This document shows positions 18,138 to 26,034 of a DNA stretch of 64,000 bases, piece after piece. Made by a program: the position numbers and the translations under genes. Within the stretch, counting starts at the first letter, position 1; the number at the start of each line of letters is the position of its first letter. Source of the DNA: Solibacillus sp. FSL W7-1464 (GTDB taxonomy: Bacteria; Bacillota; Bacilli; Bacillales_A; Planococcaceae); contig NZ_JBBORC010000001.1 of the NCBI RefSeq assembly GCF_038004425.1, positions 1,465,001 through 1,529,000 on the forward strand, read 5' to 3'. Below the pieces are notes generated by a model, which was not told where the DNA came from, ran no database searches, and saw only the letters and a program-made list of their open reading frames with translations.

Positions 18138-20354
18138 ATGAAGAAATGGACAACCGCTTTAGGCATGTCGATTGTTTCTCTAGGATTGCTTGCCGGTCCC
18201 GCTCTTGCAGAAACTTCTGTTAAACCGAAAGAAGAAAGGGTACCCATCTATGTGGCAATGACGGAAGAAAGTGTAACAAAAGAGCAGCTGATTAAAATTT
18301 TAAAAACAAAGTTACCGGAGATGTTCGCTACATACTCTGATAGTGATTTTCAAATGACATCGATGAGCTATCATTATGCAGATGATTTGACGACACGCTA
18401 TGAGTTAACATTTCAGAAAAATGTTAATAAACAGATGGAAAGTGGCAGCGCATCATTCAGATCGGACAACCTGGAAATAGAGCATCTCTATTTTAGCCCT
18501 GCAAATCTTAAAGATGCGCTATTTCCTGGGAAAATAACGGAAGAACAAGGACGTAAAATCGCGGAAGATTTCTTGAAAAAGGTTGCTTCATCATCCAATT
18601 ACGTGTTATCAAATGAAACACCCAATTATTTCAGCCGCTTAATCACGGAGCCGATCACATACAATTTCAACTTCACTTCAACTGAAAAAAATATTCCAAT
18701 ACAGGATCAGTCGATTGTAGTGAATGTTCTGGGCGATGGAAAAATTCAATATTTCACACAAATGATTCCGGAACAAAAACGCATGGCATTTGAAGAGGCG
18801 AAAAATATTGTTTCAAAAGAAGCCGCGCTGGAAAAAATGAGAAATCAATTGGATTTAACATTGCAGTACTCGATTGATTATTCTTTAACATCGTCAAAAC
18901 CTGCTGTAAAACTTGTTTACTTGCCAGCTCCAAATGTAATTGGCTTACATGCAGCATCGAATAAATGGGCAACTACTGCGGGCAAGGTAGAATCGTTAAA
19001 TAGTAACGTAGCAATACAACCGCTTGCTCCTAGTCAATTAAAAGCACCATCGCCAATTACAATGGATGACGCGAAAGAAATTGCAAGACGGTTAGTAGAA
19101 AACCAGGGGAACACAACTAAGTTCACAATTGATCATGCTTATGAACATGAAATGAATGATCAGGCTGTAATCAGTGTTTCTTATTCTTACCGATACCAAA
19201 ATGGCTCATTTGGTTCTTCGATCGAGTTCAATAAAAATACAGGGGAACTTATTTCGTACTCTGATTTCTATAGTCCAATCCCACTTGAAGAAGGTGAAAC
19301 GGAAAACACAGTGCCAAGACTGGATAAAGATAAAGTTCTTGCAGCGGCGGAAAAATATGTGAAGGAACTTGCTCCGACCTCCGTACATGAATATGCAATG
19401 GCAAATACAGATCCGGGTTACGATAAAGAATCGAAAGTGCATTATGTGAATTTCCCTCGAATAAAAAATGGACTGATTGTAAATGGTGACAGTCTATCGG
19501 TAACAATTGATGACGAAGGGAAACTGAAATCATTCTATCGCTATCCATTAGAGATTGAACAGTGGCCGGATGCTGAAGCAACAGTTTCAGGTGAGGAAGC
19601 AAAGAAACGATTTGCTGATGCACTGGATGTTAAGCTGGTCTATCACCGACTGCAAAACGAAGACGGTAAATATGAGCTTGTTTACGTGCCGACTGTAAAT
19701 GGACAAGAGACTTATCAAATCAATGCCAACAGCGGCGAAATTGTCAGCCCATATGCACAAACTGAAAAAGCGAAAGTAACTCATCCGACTGCAGAAAAGG
19801 AACTGAACTATTTAATCCAGGCTGGCGCAATTGAAGTGAAGGATCCGAAAACTTTCAATGCGGATACGGCTATCACACAAGGGCAGGCGCTGCAGACAAT
19901 TATTAAATCCATCACTTATTTCTATGAGGATTATTATGCATATCGTCAGGAGCAGCCACCAGTATCATTCGATGAGATCAATCCGAATCACCCTTACTAT
20001 AATGTAGTGGAAACAGCAACACGGCTTGGCATTTTAAATCCGCTTGAAGATAAACTGAACATCGATCAAAACGTAACAAATGAGCAATTGGCCGTTTGGT
20101 ACATCCGTACACTTGGTCTTGAACAAGCAGCCAAGCATCCGGACATTTATCAGTTAACGATTAAAGATGCTACTGAGATCGACCCGAAAAAAATCGGATA
20201 TGTGGCAATTTCCCATGTGCTAGGACTTCAAGGGGCAGAACAATCGATGTTCTCACCGAAAAAAGAAGTAACATATGCACAGCTGGCAAAATCCATTATT
20301 AGACTAGCTTATGAAATTGCAGAAAAGCGAAATAGTGGTTCGTATTACTACTAA
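18138..20354 (+). CDS. Secreted YcdB/YcdC-domain protein with C-terminal SLH-like region
   Basis: A 738-residue exported protein. Residues 1-26 are a signal peptide ending AGPALAE. The middle holds repeated PepSY/YcdB-type modules (KITEEQGRKIAEDFLKK, TMDDAKEIARRLVENQG, SGEEAKKRFADAL), each about 70-100 residues and often ending in a strand-rich FNKNTGELISYS unit. The last ~190 residues, from KELNYLIQAGAIEV to QLAKSIIRLAYEIA, look like S-layer-homology repeats, which would bind the wall polymer. Similar Bacillus YcdB/YcdC proteins have no known activity. ATG 18138 follows AAAGGAGG; a TTG two codons earlier is too close to it. Confidence 0.8.
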   Translation: MKKWTTALGMSIVSLGLLAGPALAETSVKPKEERVPIYVAMTEESVTKEQLIKILKTKLPEMFATYSDSDFQMTSMSYHYADDLTTRYELTFQKNVNKQMESGSASFRSDNLEIEHLYFSPANLKDALFPGKITEEQGRKIAEDFLKKVASSSNYVLSNETPNYFSRLITEPITYNFNFTSTEKNIPIQDQSIVVNVLGDGKIQYFTQMIPEQKRMAFEEAKNIVSKEAALEKMRNQLDLTLQYSIDYSLTSSKPAVKLVYLPAPNVIGLHAASNKWATTAGKVESLNSNVAIQPLAPSQLKAPSPITMDDAKEIARRLVENQGNTTKFTIDHAYEHEMNDQAVISVSYSYRYQNGSFGSSIEFNKNTGELISYSDFYSPIPLEEGETENTVPRLDKDKVLAAAEKYVKELAPTSVHEYAMANTDPGYDKESKVHYVNFPRIKNGLIVNGDSLSVTIDDEGKLKSFYRYPLEIEQWPDAEATVSGEEAKKRFADALDVKLVYHRLQNEDGKYELVYVPTVNGQETYQINANSGEIVSPYAQTEKAKVTHPTAEKELNYLIQAGAIEVKDPKTFNADTAITQGQALQTIIKSITYFYEDYYAYRQEQPPVSFDEINPNHPYYNVVETATRLGILNPLEDKLNIDQNVTNEQLAVWYIRTLGLEQAAKHPDIYQLTIKDATEIDPKKIGYVAISHVLGLQGAEQSMFSPKKEVTYAQLAKSIIRLAYEIAEKRNSGSYYY

Positions 20355-20370
20355 CCCTTATAATAATTTT

Positions 20371-20408
20371 AAACTCGTGAAGTTTATGGAGACTCCACGA
20401 GTTTTTTT
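20371..20408 (+). terminator. Terminator after the YcdB-type gene
   Basis: AACTCGTG pairs with CACGAGTT, then a run of seven T. Confidence 0.85.
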
Positions 20409-20581
20409 ATATTTTTTTCATAAAATAAGGAATATACGTTCTGTTTTGTGCAATCGTTAGTGGTTTAACTGTACCGACTTGTGATAAAATAATTTAAAGT
20501 GCTAAACTGAAAAAAATCGCGATAATTTTTTTGAAACGTTGTAAGATAGTACAAGTAATGAATCAATAAACATACTAACAT

Positions 20582-20624
20582 TAGTAGTACAAACCAAGGC
20601 CATGGTTTGTGCTACTATTTTTTT
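20582..20624 (+). terminator. Strong hairpin with T run inside the IS left end
   Basis: TAGTAGTACAAACCA pairs with TGGTTTGTGCTACTA (15 bp, one G-U), followed by seven T. It could block transcription entering the element from outside, or form the 5' stem-loop of a bridge RNA. Confidence 0.65.
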
Positions 20625-20628
20625 ATAG

Positions 20629-20752
20629 TAGAAGTGAAGAAAAGTCGACCAGCCTCTGGGACCATTTCTGAGTCCGTATAATAAACCGGCTAACTTCACG
20701 CCCTTATATGAATCAGTTTAGTATGTTGGGTCCAAGAGATCGTGTATAAGAA
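20629..20752 (+). ncRNA. Candidate IS110 bridge RNA region
   Basis: Two consecutive stem-loops with large internal loops are visible. Domain 1: GTGAAG 20634 pairs with CTTCAC 20694; inside it AGCC with GGCT and GGAC with GTCC. Domain 2: CTTATA 20703 pairs with TATAAG 20745 around a 36-base interior. IS110-group elements are known to encode a guide (bridge) RNA with target-binding and donor-binding loops in the non-coding left end. Assignment here rests on position and fold by eye. Confidence 0.45.
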
Positions 20753-20810
20753 AGTGGAATCGATAAGGTATTGTGAAGACTTCTATATTTGGCTAAAAAG
20801 GAGAAACTAT

Positions 20811-22034
20811 ATGAAACATGTCATTGCGTTTGATGTAAGTAAAGGGAAAAGTTCGATGGTTATTTACGATGGCTATCGTCAATGTGAGTTTGAAGGAGAA
20901 CTCTATCATACTCGAGTTGATTTTGAACGTTTACACAAACGGATTGAAGAAATCTCAAGACTTGATGGACAAACTCCTCAAATTGTATTTGAAGCGACAG
21001 GTGTTTATTCAAAACCAGTTGAAGCGTTTTTCAAAAATCATGGTTATACATACAGTCGTATGAATCCACTGGAAGCGAATTTACAGATGGCGAAAATGCG
21101 ACGCCATAAAACGGATAGAAGTGATGCCCATGAATTAGCGAGAACGCACTTTAAAATGGAGCGTGAAGCAACTTATATACAAGATGATTATTATGAACAA
21201 ATGCGTGCTTTAACCCGATATTACGATGAAATCGATGAGGAAATGATTTTATTAAAAAGTCGTATGCATGCGATTTTACATATGAGCTTTCCAGAGCTTG
21301 AAAAACTCATTACGCCAAGTTCTGCTTTATTTTTGAATATCGTACAACTATATCCACATCCAGCACTTGTTTTGTCGCATTCAAAAACGGTCATTAAAAA
21401 TCGTTTGAAATCAAATACGAAAAAGAATCTATCACTTACCCGTGCCGAGAAAAAGGCGATGGAGCTAATAGAAGCAGCTCAAAATAGTTATCCGGCAATT
21501 AAGTCGTCAGATGTTCGATGCGAACAAGTAAAGGATTACGCCACTCGTATTGCGGAATTAAAAGAGAAGAAAGAAGCAATCGTCCAAAAGATGACAGAGC
21601 TATCAAAAGAACGTCAAGAATATCTTGTATTCCGTTCGATTCCTGGTGTGGGCGATTCAACCGCTTGTCGTCTGATTGGTGAAATCGGTGATATTCGCCG
21701 CTTCCAAAATGCGAAACAATTAAACGCTTATGCAGGCATAGACATCATGCGGTATCAATCCGGTAACACACAATATCGGGATCGTATCAATAAGCGTGGC
21801 AATAAACATTTGCGGAAAATTTTATATTTCATGATGCAAGGAATGCTTATGTTAAAAGACAAACCCAATCATTTTGCGGATTACTATTATAAATTAAAAA
21901 CGCAACCTCAGAGAAAGCCTCATAAGGTTGCGATCATCGCCTGCGTCAATAAATTTCTGAAAGTGACATTTCAGTTACTGACACGTGGCATTATGTACGA
22001 TTATGAGTCCGCACTACCAGCTCAGAAATCGTAA
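20811..22034 (+). CDS. IS110-family transposase
   Basis: A 407-residue recombinase. The N-terminal RuvC-like DEDD domain shows Asp8 (IAFDVSKG), Glu61 (VFEATGVY), and Asp102/Asp105 (KTDRSDAHELAR). A coiled region lies at about 180-265. The C-terminal Transposase_20 domain has FRSIPGVGDSTACRLIGEIG and the conserved serine region YQSGNTQYRDRINKRGNKHLR. It is full length and apparently intact. The start is ATG 20811 after AAGGAGAAA; the frame runs open 23 codons further upstream into the non-coding end. Confidence 0.95.
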   Translation: MKHVIAFDVSKGKSSMVIYDGYRQCEFEGELYHTRVDFERLHKRIEEISRLDGQTPQIVFEATGVYSKPVEAFFKNHGYTYSRMNPLEANLQMAKMRRHKTDRSDAHELARTHFKMEREATYIQDDYYEQMRALTRYYDEIDEEMILLKSRMHAILHMSFPELEKLITPSSALFLNIVQLYPHPALVLSHSKTVIKNRLKSNTKKNLSLTRAEKKAMELIEAAQNSYPAIKSSDVRCEQVKDYATRIAELKEKKEAIVQKMTELSKERQEYLVFRSIPGVGDSTACRLIGEIGDIRRFQNAKQLNAYAGIDIMRYQSGNTQYRDRINKRGNKHLRKILYFMMQGMLMLKDKPNHFADYYYKLKTQPQRKPHKVAIIACVNKFLKVTFQLLTRGIMYDYESALPAQKS

Positions 22035-22064
22035 TGAAATGTAATTCAACTATACCATACAGAC

Positions 22065-22096
22065 CTTTCGAAAAAAATAGAAATCGTTAGGTCTTT
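22065..22096 (+). terminator. Weak hairpin after the transposase gene
   Basis: AGACCT pairs with AGGTCT over about 20 bases, followed by TTTTC. A modest terminator candidate at the right end of the element. Confidence 0.35.
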
Positions 22097-22109
22097 TCGT
22101 CATGTGAAA

Positions 22110-22155
22110 ATTTAGTTTTAAGGGTGAGGGGTACCCCTCACCCTTAAAACTAAAT
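22110..22155. repeat. 46-base perfect palindrome
   Basis: Two 23-base arms meet without a loop around the centre GGGGTACCCC. The outer part is AT-rich (ATTTAGTTTTA) and the inner GC-rich (AGGGTGAGGGG). There is no T run on either side, so it is not a standard terminator. Confidence 0.9.
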
Positions 22156-22220
22156 CATCAAAACAAAAGAAATTAATTAAATACACTTGACTAATCGTAA
22201 GAATGGAAGTTGGGAAAAAA

Positions 22221-22649
22221 ATGCAAAAAAATAAATACCGAATTCATAGCAATGTTCTATTTGAAATTGCGCAAAGCCGTTCATTCACAGAAAAGGATAA
22301 TATCGAGGAACGTTTTGATGAAGAAGGAAAAATCAAATTATTAAGTGACCGTGCTGGTGCAGATCTATCATTATCCATTGTGAAGACTGAAGATGGGATC
22401 GCATACTCAGTAAAATGGGATGACTCGGAAGAAGTATTCAAAGGGTGGAACATGGCATGGGAAGAATTTATTTGGTGCCTAGGTGTTGTCAACAAACCAC
22501 TTGAAGAAGCCGCAAAAAAAGCTGCAGAAGAAGCAAAACGCCGTGCAGCTGAAGAAGCATTGCTGGCAGAAGAAAATGCAGAACTTGAAGAAGCTGTAGC
22601 AGAAGAAGCTTCAACTGAAGAAGCTGCAGCTGACGAATCATCTAAATAA
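22221..22649 (+). CDS. Hypothetical protein with Ala/Glu-rich coiled tail
   Basis: About 142 residues. The first ~90 form a compact domain (KYRIHSNVLFEIAQSRSF ... AYSVKWDDSEEVFKGWNMAWEEFIWCLG); the rest is a highly charged EEAAKKAAEEAKRRAAEEA helix turning into an acidic tail. No family recognised. Two in-frame starts exist, 22203 and 22221; neither has a strong ribosome site, and 22221 is preceded by GGAAGTTGGG. It lies just beyond the insertion sequence and palindrome and has its own terminator. Confidence 0.65.
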   Translation: MQKNKYRIHSNVLFEIAQSRSFTEKDNIEERFDEEGKIKLLSDRAGADLSLSIVKTEDGIAYSVKWDDSEEVFKGWNMAWEEFIWCLGVVNKPLEEAAKKAAEEAKRRAAEEALLAEENAELEEAVAEEASTEEAAADESSK

Positions 22650-22655
22650 TTTTGT

Positions 22656-22692
22656 AAAAACGCCTTCGCAGCTATTGCAGAAGGCGTTTTTT
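22656..22692 (+). terminator. Terminator
   Basis: AAAAACGCCTTC pairs with GAAGGCGTTTTT around a 12-base loop. Confidence 0.85.
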
Positions 22693-22724
22693 CCATTATG
22701 AAGTGCATTAGGGCTTTCCGGCAG

Positions 22725-22765
22725 CCAAAAACATCCATCACCTCACATTAGGAGGAGATGGATGT
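22725..22765 (-). terminator. Terminator of the MATE gene
   Basis: ACATCCATC pairs with GATGGATGT and is followed by TTTT on the reverse strand, 11 bases after the MATE stop codon. Confidence 0.75.
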
Positions 22766-22775
22766 TTTAGCATGC

Positions 22776-24122
22776 TTATTTATCTGAACCGACAATCGCA
22801 TAGCGTTCCCATTTTCGGCTTCGCCAGCGGAAAATAACGAGCACTGCACGAATCCATTCATCACATGCAATAGCCAGCCATACACCGACAAGACCTAAAT
22901 CAAGAACGAAGACGAATAAATAACCCAGCGATAGCCCGATGACAATCATGGAAACAAATCCAATACGGACAGGGTATGCGGCATCCCCGGAAGCACGCAA
23001 TGAGTTAATGATTGTAATGTTAATTGTACGTCCTGTCTCCAGGAAAATACTTAGTAATAGTACACTTGCCCCGATTTTAATGATTTCTTCGTTATCAGTA
23101 AAGAGGCCCATGAACGGCTCTCGGAAAAGGATGATAATTGCAACCATGGACAATGTAAAAATTAGCGCAGATTTTACACCAAACCATACTTTATTATAGG
23201 CCAGCTCTTTCTCACCAGCTCCGACATACCGGCCGACCAAAATAGCAGTTGCCATCCCGATAGCCATTGCGAAAAGATAGGTAAACATCGAGATATTCAC
23301 AGCATACTGGCGGGCAGATAATGCCTCGGCTCCAATAAATGTTACATAGTAGAGAAGGACGATTTGATTTGTCTGGTAGAGTACCTGCTCAAGTGCGGAA
23401 GGAATCCCGATTTTCAAGATTTTTGAAATATAGTTTTTGGATAATCTATAGTAATCGGCCCATTCAATACGAACTTCTAATGCCTGGTATAAAAGCCAGA
23501 AAAATACAGCTGCAGCAAGGGCACGACTAATAACGGAAGATATCGCTGCACCTTCCACACCAAGTTCCGGCATTCCGAATTTACCAAAGATTAAAATATA
23601 GTTTAAAACAACGTGCACAATATTCATTGCAAGTGAAACATACATCGTTTGCTTCGTCCAGCCTTGCACACGGATAATCGATGACATGGAAGTAATTAAA
23701 GCCTGAACGAATATAAAACCTCCGACAATGACTAAATAGCTTTGCGCTGCTTCCAATACAGCACCTTGCAGATTCATCATCTTCATTAAAACATCGGAAA
23801 ACAATAAAAATAACCCGCTGATGACTAAACCGACGAGCAGATTGAGTGTTACCGATAAAGCGGCAATTTGTGATGCTTCTGCAATTAGGCGAGACCCTAA
23901 ATATTGAGAAACAACTATGGAAGCACCTGTACCGATTACCCCCAATAATAAAATTGCAATCTGTATATATTGATTGGCTGTTCCTACCCCTGCTACTGCA
24001 TCATCCGATACAGCGCTTAACATAAAAGTATCCGCTAATCCCATCAGCATAAATAGGAACAACTCTAAAAATAATGGCCATGTTAACTTAAATAAACTTA
24101 ATTCTTTCGTGCCTTTTTCCAA
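22776..24122 (-). CDS. MATE-family efflux transporter
   Basis: A 448-residue membrane protein with 12 hydrophobic segments in two homologous halves, starting with LFKLTWPLFLELFLFMLMGLADTFML, the typical MATE opening, and an internal GIPSALEQVLYQ second-half start. MATE proteins exchange drugs or metabolites for Na+ or H+; the substrate here is unknown. The start is TTG 24122 with a weak AGAGTGA site. Monocistronic. Confidence 0.92.
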   Translation of the reverse strand: MEKGTKELSLFKLTWPLFLELFLFMLMGLADTFMLSAVSDDAVAGVGTANQYIQIAILLLGVIGTGASIVVSQYLGSRLIAEASQIAALSVTLNLLVGLVISGLFLLFSDVLMKMMNLQGAVLEAAQSYLVIVGGFIFVQALITSMSSIIRVQGWTKQTMYVSLAMNIVHVVLNYILIFGKFGMPELGVEGAAISSVISRALAAAVFFWLLYQALEVRIEWADYYRLSKNYISKILKIGIPSALEQVLYQTNQIVLLYYVTFIGAEALSARQYAVNISMFTYLFAMAIGMATAILVGRYVGAGEKELAYNKVWFGVKSALIFTLSMVAIIILFREPFMGLFTDNEEIIKIGASVLLLSIFLETGRTINITIINSLRASGDAAYPVRIGFVSMIVIGLSLGYLFVFVLDLGLVGVWLAIACDEWIRAVLVIFRWRSRKWERYAIVGSDK

Positions 24123-24445
24123 TCAGTTCACTCTTTCTATTGTTAAAATCAAAACAAAAAATATATTAGCATAAATTGTTACTGTAGGATAGTTTTTTAC
24201 TCATACGTGTAAAAAGGGGAAAAAGTCATGAGAAAATTGTTAAATAATAGGGATATTTTAGTTGAATAATTAAGTTTATTCAGATATTCGTAATATATTC
24301 TCGACATATTTCGACACTTTGTTATCGAATTGTAATATTAGTAGCGTTATTTTGTCATCTCCATGAAACATAGGAAGGTTATGCTAGGTCATGTTGAATC
24401 AAAAAGATTTTTCACGACACTTTTTCTGGAGGGAAATATTCAAGT
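24123..24445. other. AT-rich intergenic region before the LysM-3D gene
   Basis: It contains a 13-codon open frame with a good ribosome site (AAGGGG, ATG at 24228, stop at 24269) and no known product. I looked for a WalR-type TGTWAH-N5-TGTWAH repeat, expected for yocH-like genes, and found only a half site TGTAAT near 24331. Nothing else stands out. Confidence 0.4.
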
Positions 24446-25024
24446 ATGATCAAGAAAATAGTAGCATTTATTGCGGTTATGGCCGTAAGCACATTTATTT
24501 TTGCAGGAACGTCAGAGGCAGCTTCACATACAATTAAAAAAGGCGAGAATTTAACAATGCTTGCGAAGAAATATGATACATCAGTAAAAGAACTCATGGC
24601 GATAAATGGTTTAAAGACAACAAATTTACAAATTAAACAAGTCCTTAAATTACCAAGCCAAGTTAAAAATAAACCAGCTGTGAAAAAAGAAACAGCAACT
24701 AAAGCATCCGCTACACACCCATCAAATGTAAAAAAGACGATTAAGATGTCAGCAACGGCTTATACAGCAAATTGCAAAGGCTGTTCAGGTATTACGAAAA
24801 CTGGGTTAAACCTGCGTAAGAATCCGAGTTTGAAGGTCATTGCAGTAGATCCGAAAATCATTCCGCTTGGCTCTAAGGTTTGGGTAGAAGGCTATGGGAT
24901 TGCCGTTGCCGGTGATATTGGCAGTGCCATTAAAGGAAATAAAATCGATGTCTTTATGAGTAAAAAATCGACAGCTAAAAATTGGGGACGTAAAACAGTT
25001 ACGGTTAAATTATTAAAATCATAA
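24446..25024 (+). CDS. Secreted LysM - 3D domain cell wall protein (YocH-like)
   Basis: A 192-residue exported wall protein. A signal peptide spans 1-25 (ends SEAAS). One LysM repeat follows at about 27-70 (HTIKKGENLTMLAKKYDTSVKELMAINGL), then a Lys/Thr linker, then a 3D domain (about 100-190) with AYTANCKGC, AVDPKIIPLGSKVWVEGYG and AGDIGSAIKGNKIDVFM; the three conserved aspartates that name the fold are present. The family (YocH, Sps-type) binds peptidoglycan and may act as a lytic transglycosylase-like or amidase. GGAGGG precedes ATG. Confidence 0.92.
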   Translation: MIKKIVAFIAVMAVSTFIFAGTSEAASHTIKKGENLTMLAKKYDTSVKELMAINGLKTTNLQIKQVLKLPSQVKNKPAVKKETATKASATHPSNVKKTIKMSATAYTANCKGCSGITKTGLNLRKNPSLKVIAVDPKIIPLGSKVWVEGYGIAVAGDIGSAIKGNKIDVFMSKKSTAKNWGRKTVTVKLLKS

Positions 25025-25027
25025 TCA

Positions 25028-25073
25028 AAGCCTATTGCGAAGAAATCATTACTTCTCGCAATAGGTTTTTTTC
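25028..25073 (+). terminator. Terminator after the LysM-3D gene
   Basis: CCTATTGCG pairs with CGCAATAGG with an inner AGAA/TTCT extension, then a run of seven T. Confidence 0.85.
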
Positions 25074-25121
25074 ATTTTAAGTTATAATAATAAAAGATTT
25101 TGCGAAAAGGAATGGTTCAAA

Positions 25122-25292
25122 ATGTTTTTTTATGAGACAACTTGCCGGTATTGCCGAAAACCATTCAAATTAATGGAAGGCACTAAAAAATATCAGCGGT
25201 TTAAAGAAAATCGACAAGCAAGCATTGGCTGCGATAATTGTGATCGACGGATCGAAGCAGATTCAAGAAAATATTTGTTCAATCGTGATTAG
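25122..25292 (+). CDS. Small zinc-ribbon protein (DUF2197-like)
   Basis: A 56-residue protein with two knuckles, CRYC at 8-11 and CDNC at 37-40, typical of a small zinc ribbon. It resembles short Bacillus proteins of the YlaI/DUF2197 type, but that naming is tentative. AAAAGGA lies about 11 bases before ATG. It is the first of three small cysteine-motif genes in a row. Confidence 0.6.
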   Translation: MFFYETTCRYCRKPFKLMEGTKKYQRFKENRQASIGCDNCDRRIEADSRKYLFNRD

Positions 25293-25364
25293 ATATGCTG
25301 CTTAAAATGTTTTCATTACAGGCTTCCCTGCGCTAAGTAACGAAATAATAGGAGTTGGTCATTC

Positions 25365-25697
25365 ATGGATGGCAAAAAAGTAGAAATTGAATGTAGAAAC
25401 TGTCATGAACGAATGACAATCGATTTTTCTACGGATTCTTTTTCATCGCAAATACAAATATTTAACGGGAGAAAACAACAGAAAAGGACATATATTAAGG
25501 AATGTCCGCATTGTCATACAATCAATTCCGTCACGAGTGATAAAAAAGAGGAGTGGGGCAGCCGGAAAGGACCGAATTTTAAGCTGTTTATGTTTTCCGG
25601 GTTATTTGGCTGTCTAGGATTTATTGTTATTGGTCTCCTTTTTCTTTATTTTGCGTTTCAAGGATTCGGATTTGTGGTAGATTGGTTATTTAATTAA
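25365..25697 (+). CDS. Zinc-ribbon membrane protein, hypothetical
   Basis: A 110-residue protein: an N-terminal zinc ribbon (CRNCH at 10-14, CPHCH at 47-51) followed by one hydrophobic segment of about 35 residues (FMFSGLFGCLGFIVIGLLFLYFAF region) at the C-terminus. Probably a tail-anchored or single-pass membrane protein with the ribbon in the cytosol. Function unknown. ATAGGAG is upstream of the ATG. Confidence 0.7.
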   Translation: MDGKKVEIECRNCHERMTIDFSTDSFSSQIQIFNGRKQQKRTYIKECPHCHTINSVTSDKKEEWGSRKGPNFKLFMFSGLFGCLGFIVIGLLFLYFAFQGFGFVVDWLFN

Positions 25698-25748
25698 GGA
25701 AATAATAAACTTTCGTGCTATAATAAATAGCTTGTGGAGGTGTAGTTA

Positions 25749-25958
25749 ATGTCAAAAAAATGGACAATCCATTCGATTCAGGAATATGTAGAAAAGAATA
25801 CAGATACAAAATTATTATCAACAGAATTTAAAGGTTTTTCGCAAAAATTAGATTTCCAATGTGCTTGCGGGAACACATTCCAAAAACCTTGGAAAAAGTT
25901 CAAAGAAAACAAACAGCAAAAGTGTGAAGTGTGCCAGCCGCCAAAAGAATCACGCTAA
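25749..25958 (+). CDS. Small zinc-finger-like protein, hypothetical
   Basis: A 69-residue basic protein with CACGNTFQKPWKKFKENKQQKCEVC, i.e. a CxC...CxxC arrangement like the treble-clef units found next to homing endonucleases and in some phage proteins. It has no nuclease partner here. GTGGAGGTG precedes ATG and a bidirectional terminator follows. Confidence 0.65.
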   Translation: MSKKWTIHSIQEYVEKNTDTKLLSTEFKGFSQKLDFQCACGNTFQKPWKKFKENKQQKCEVCQPPKESR

Positions 25959-25985
25959 TGGAACAAAAGATTTGTTTGTATCATG

Positions 25986-26023
25986 AAAAACGCTGTCCAG
26001 CTTATTGATGGACAGCGTTTTTA
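25986..26023. terminator. Bidirectional terminator
   Basis: AAACGCTGTCCA pairs perfectly with TGGACAGCGTTT around a 9-base loop between convergent genes. Confidence 0.85.
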
Positions 26024-26034
26024 TTGAAGCGGCA

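Larger units (their letters stand above)
20452..22090 (+). mobile_element. IS110-family insertion sequence
   Basis: A DEDD transposase with a long non-coding left end (about 350 bases) and a short right end: the layout of IS110-group elements, which lack terminal inverted repeats. The exact ends are not certain. A 9-base repeat AATCGTTAG occurs at 20452-20460 and 22082-22090 and could mark the borders, but could be chance. The element sits between the terminator of the YcdB-type gene and the next gene, so no gene is interrupted. Confidence 0.6.
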
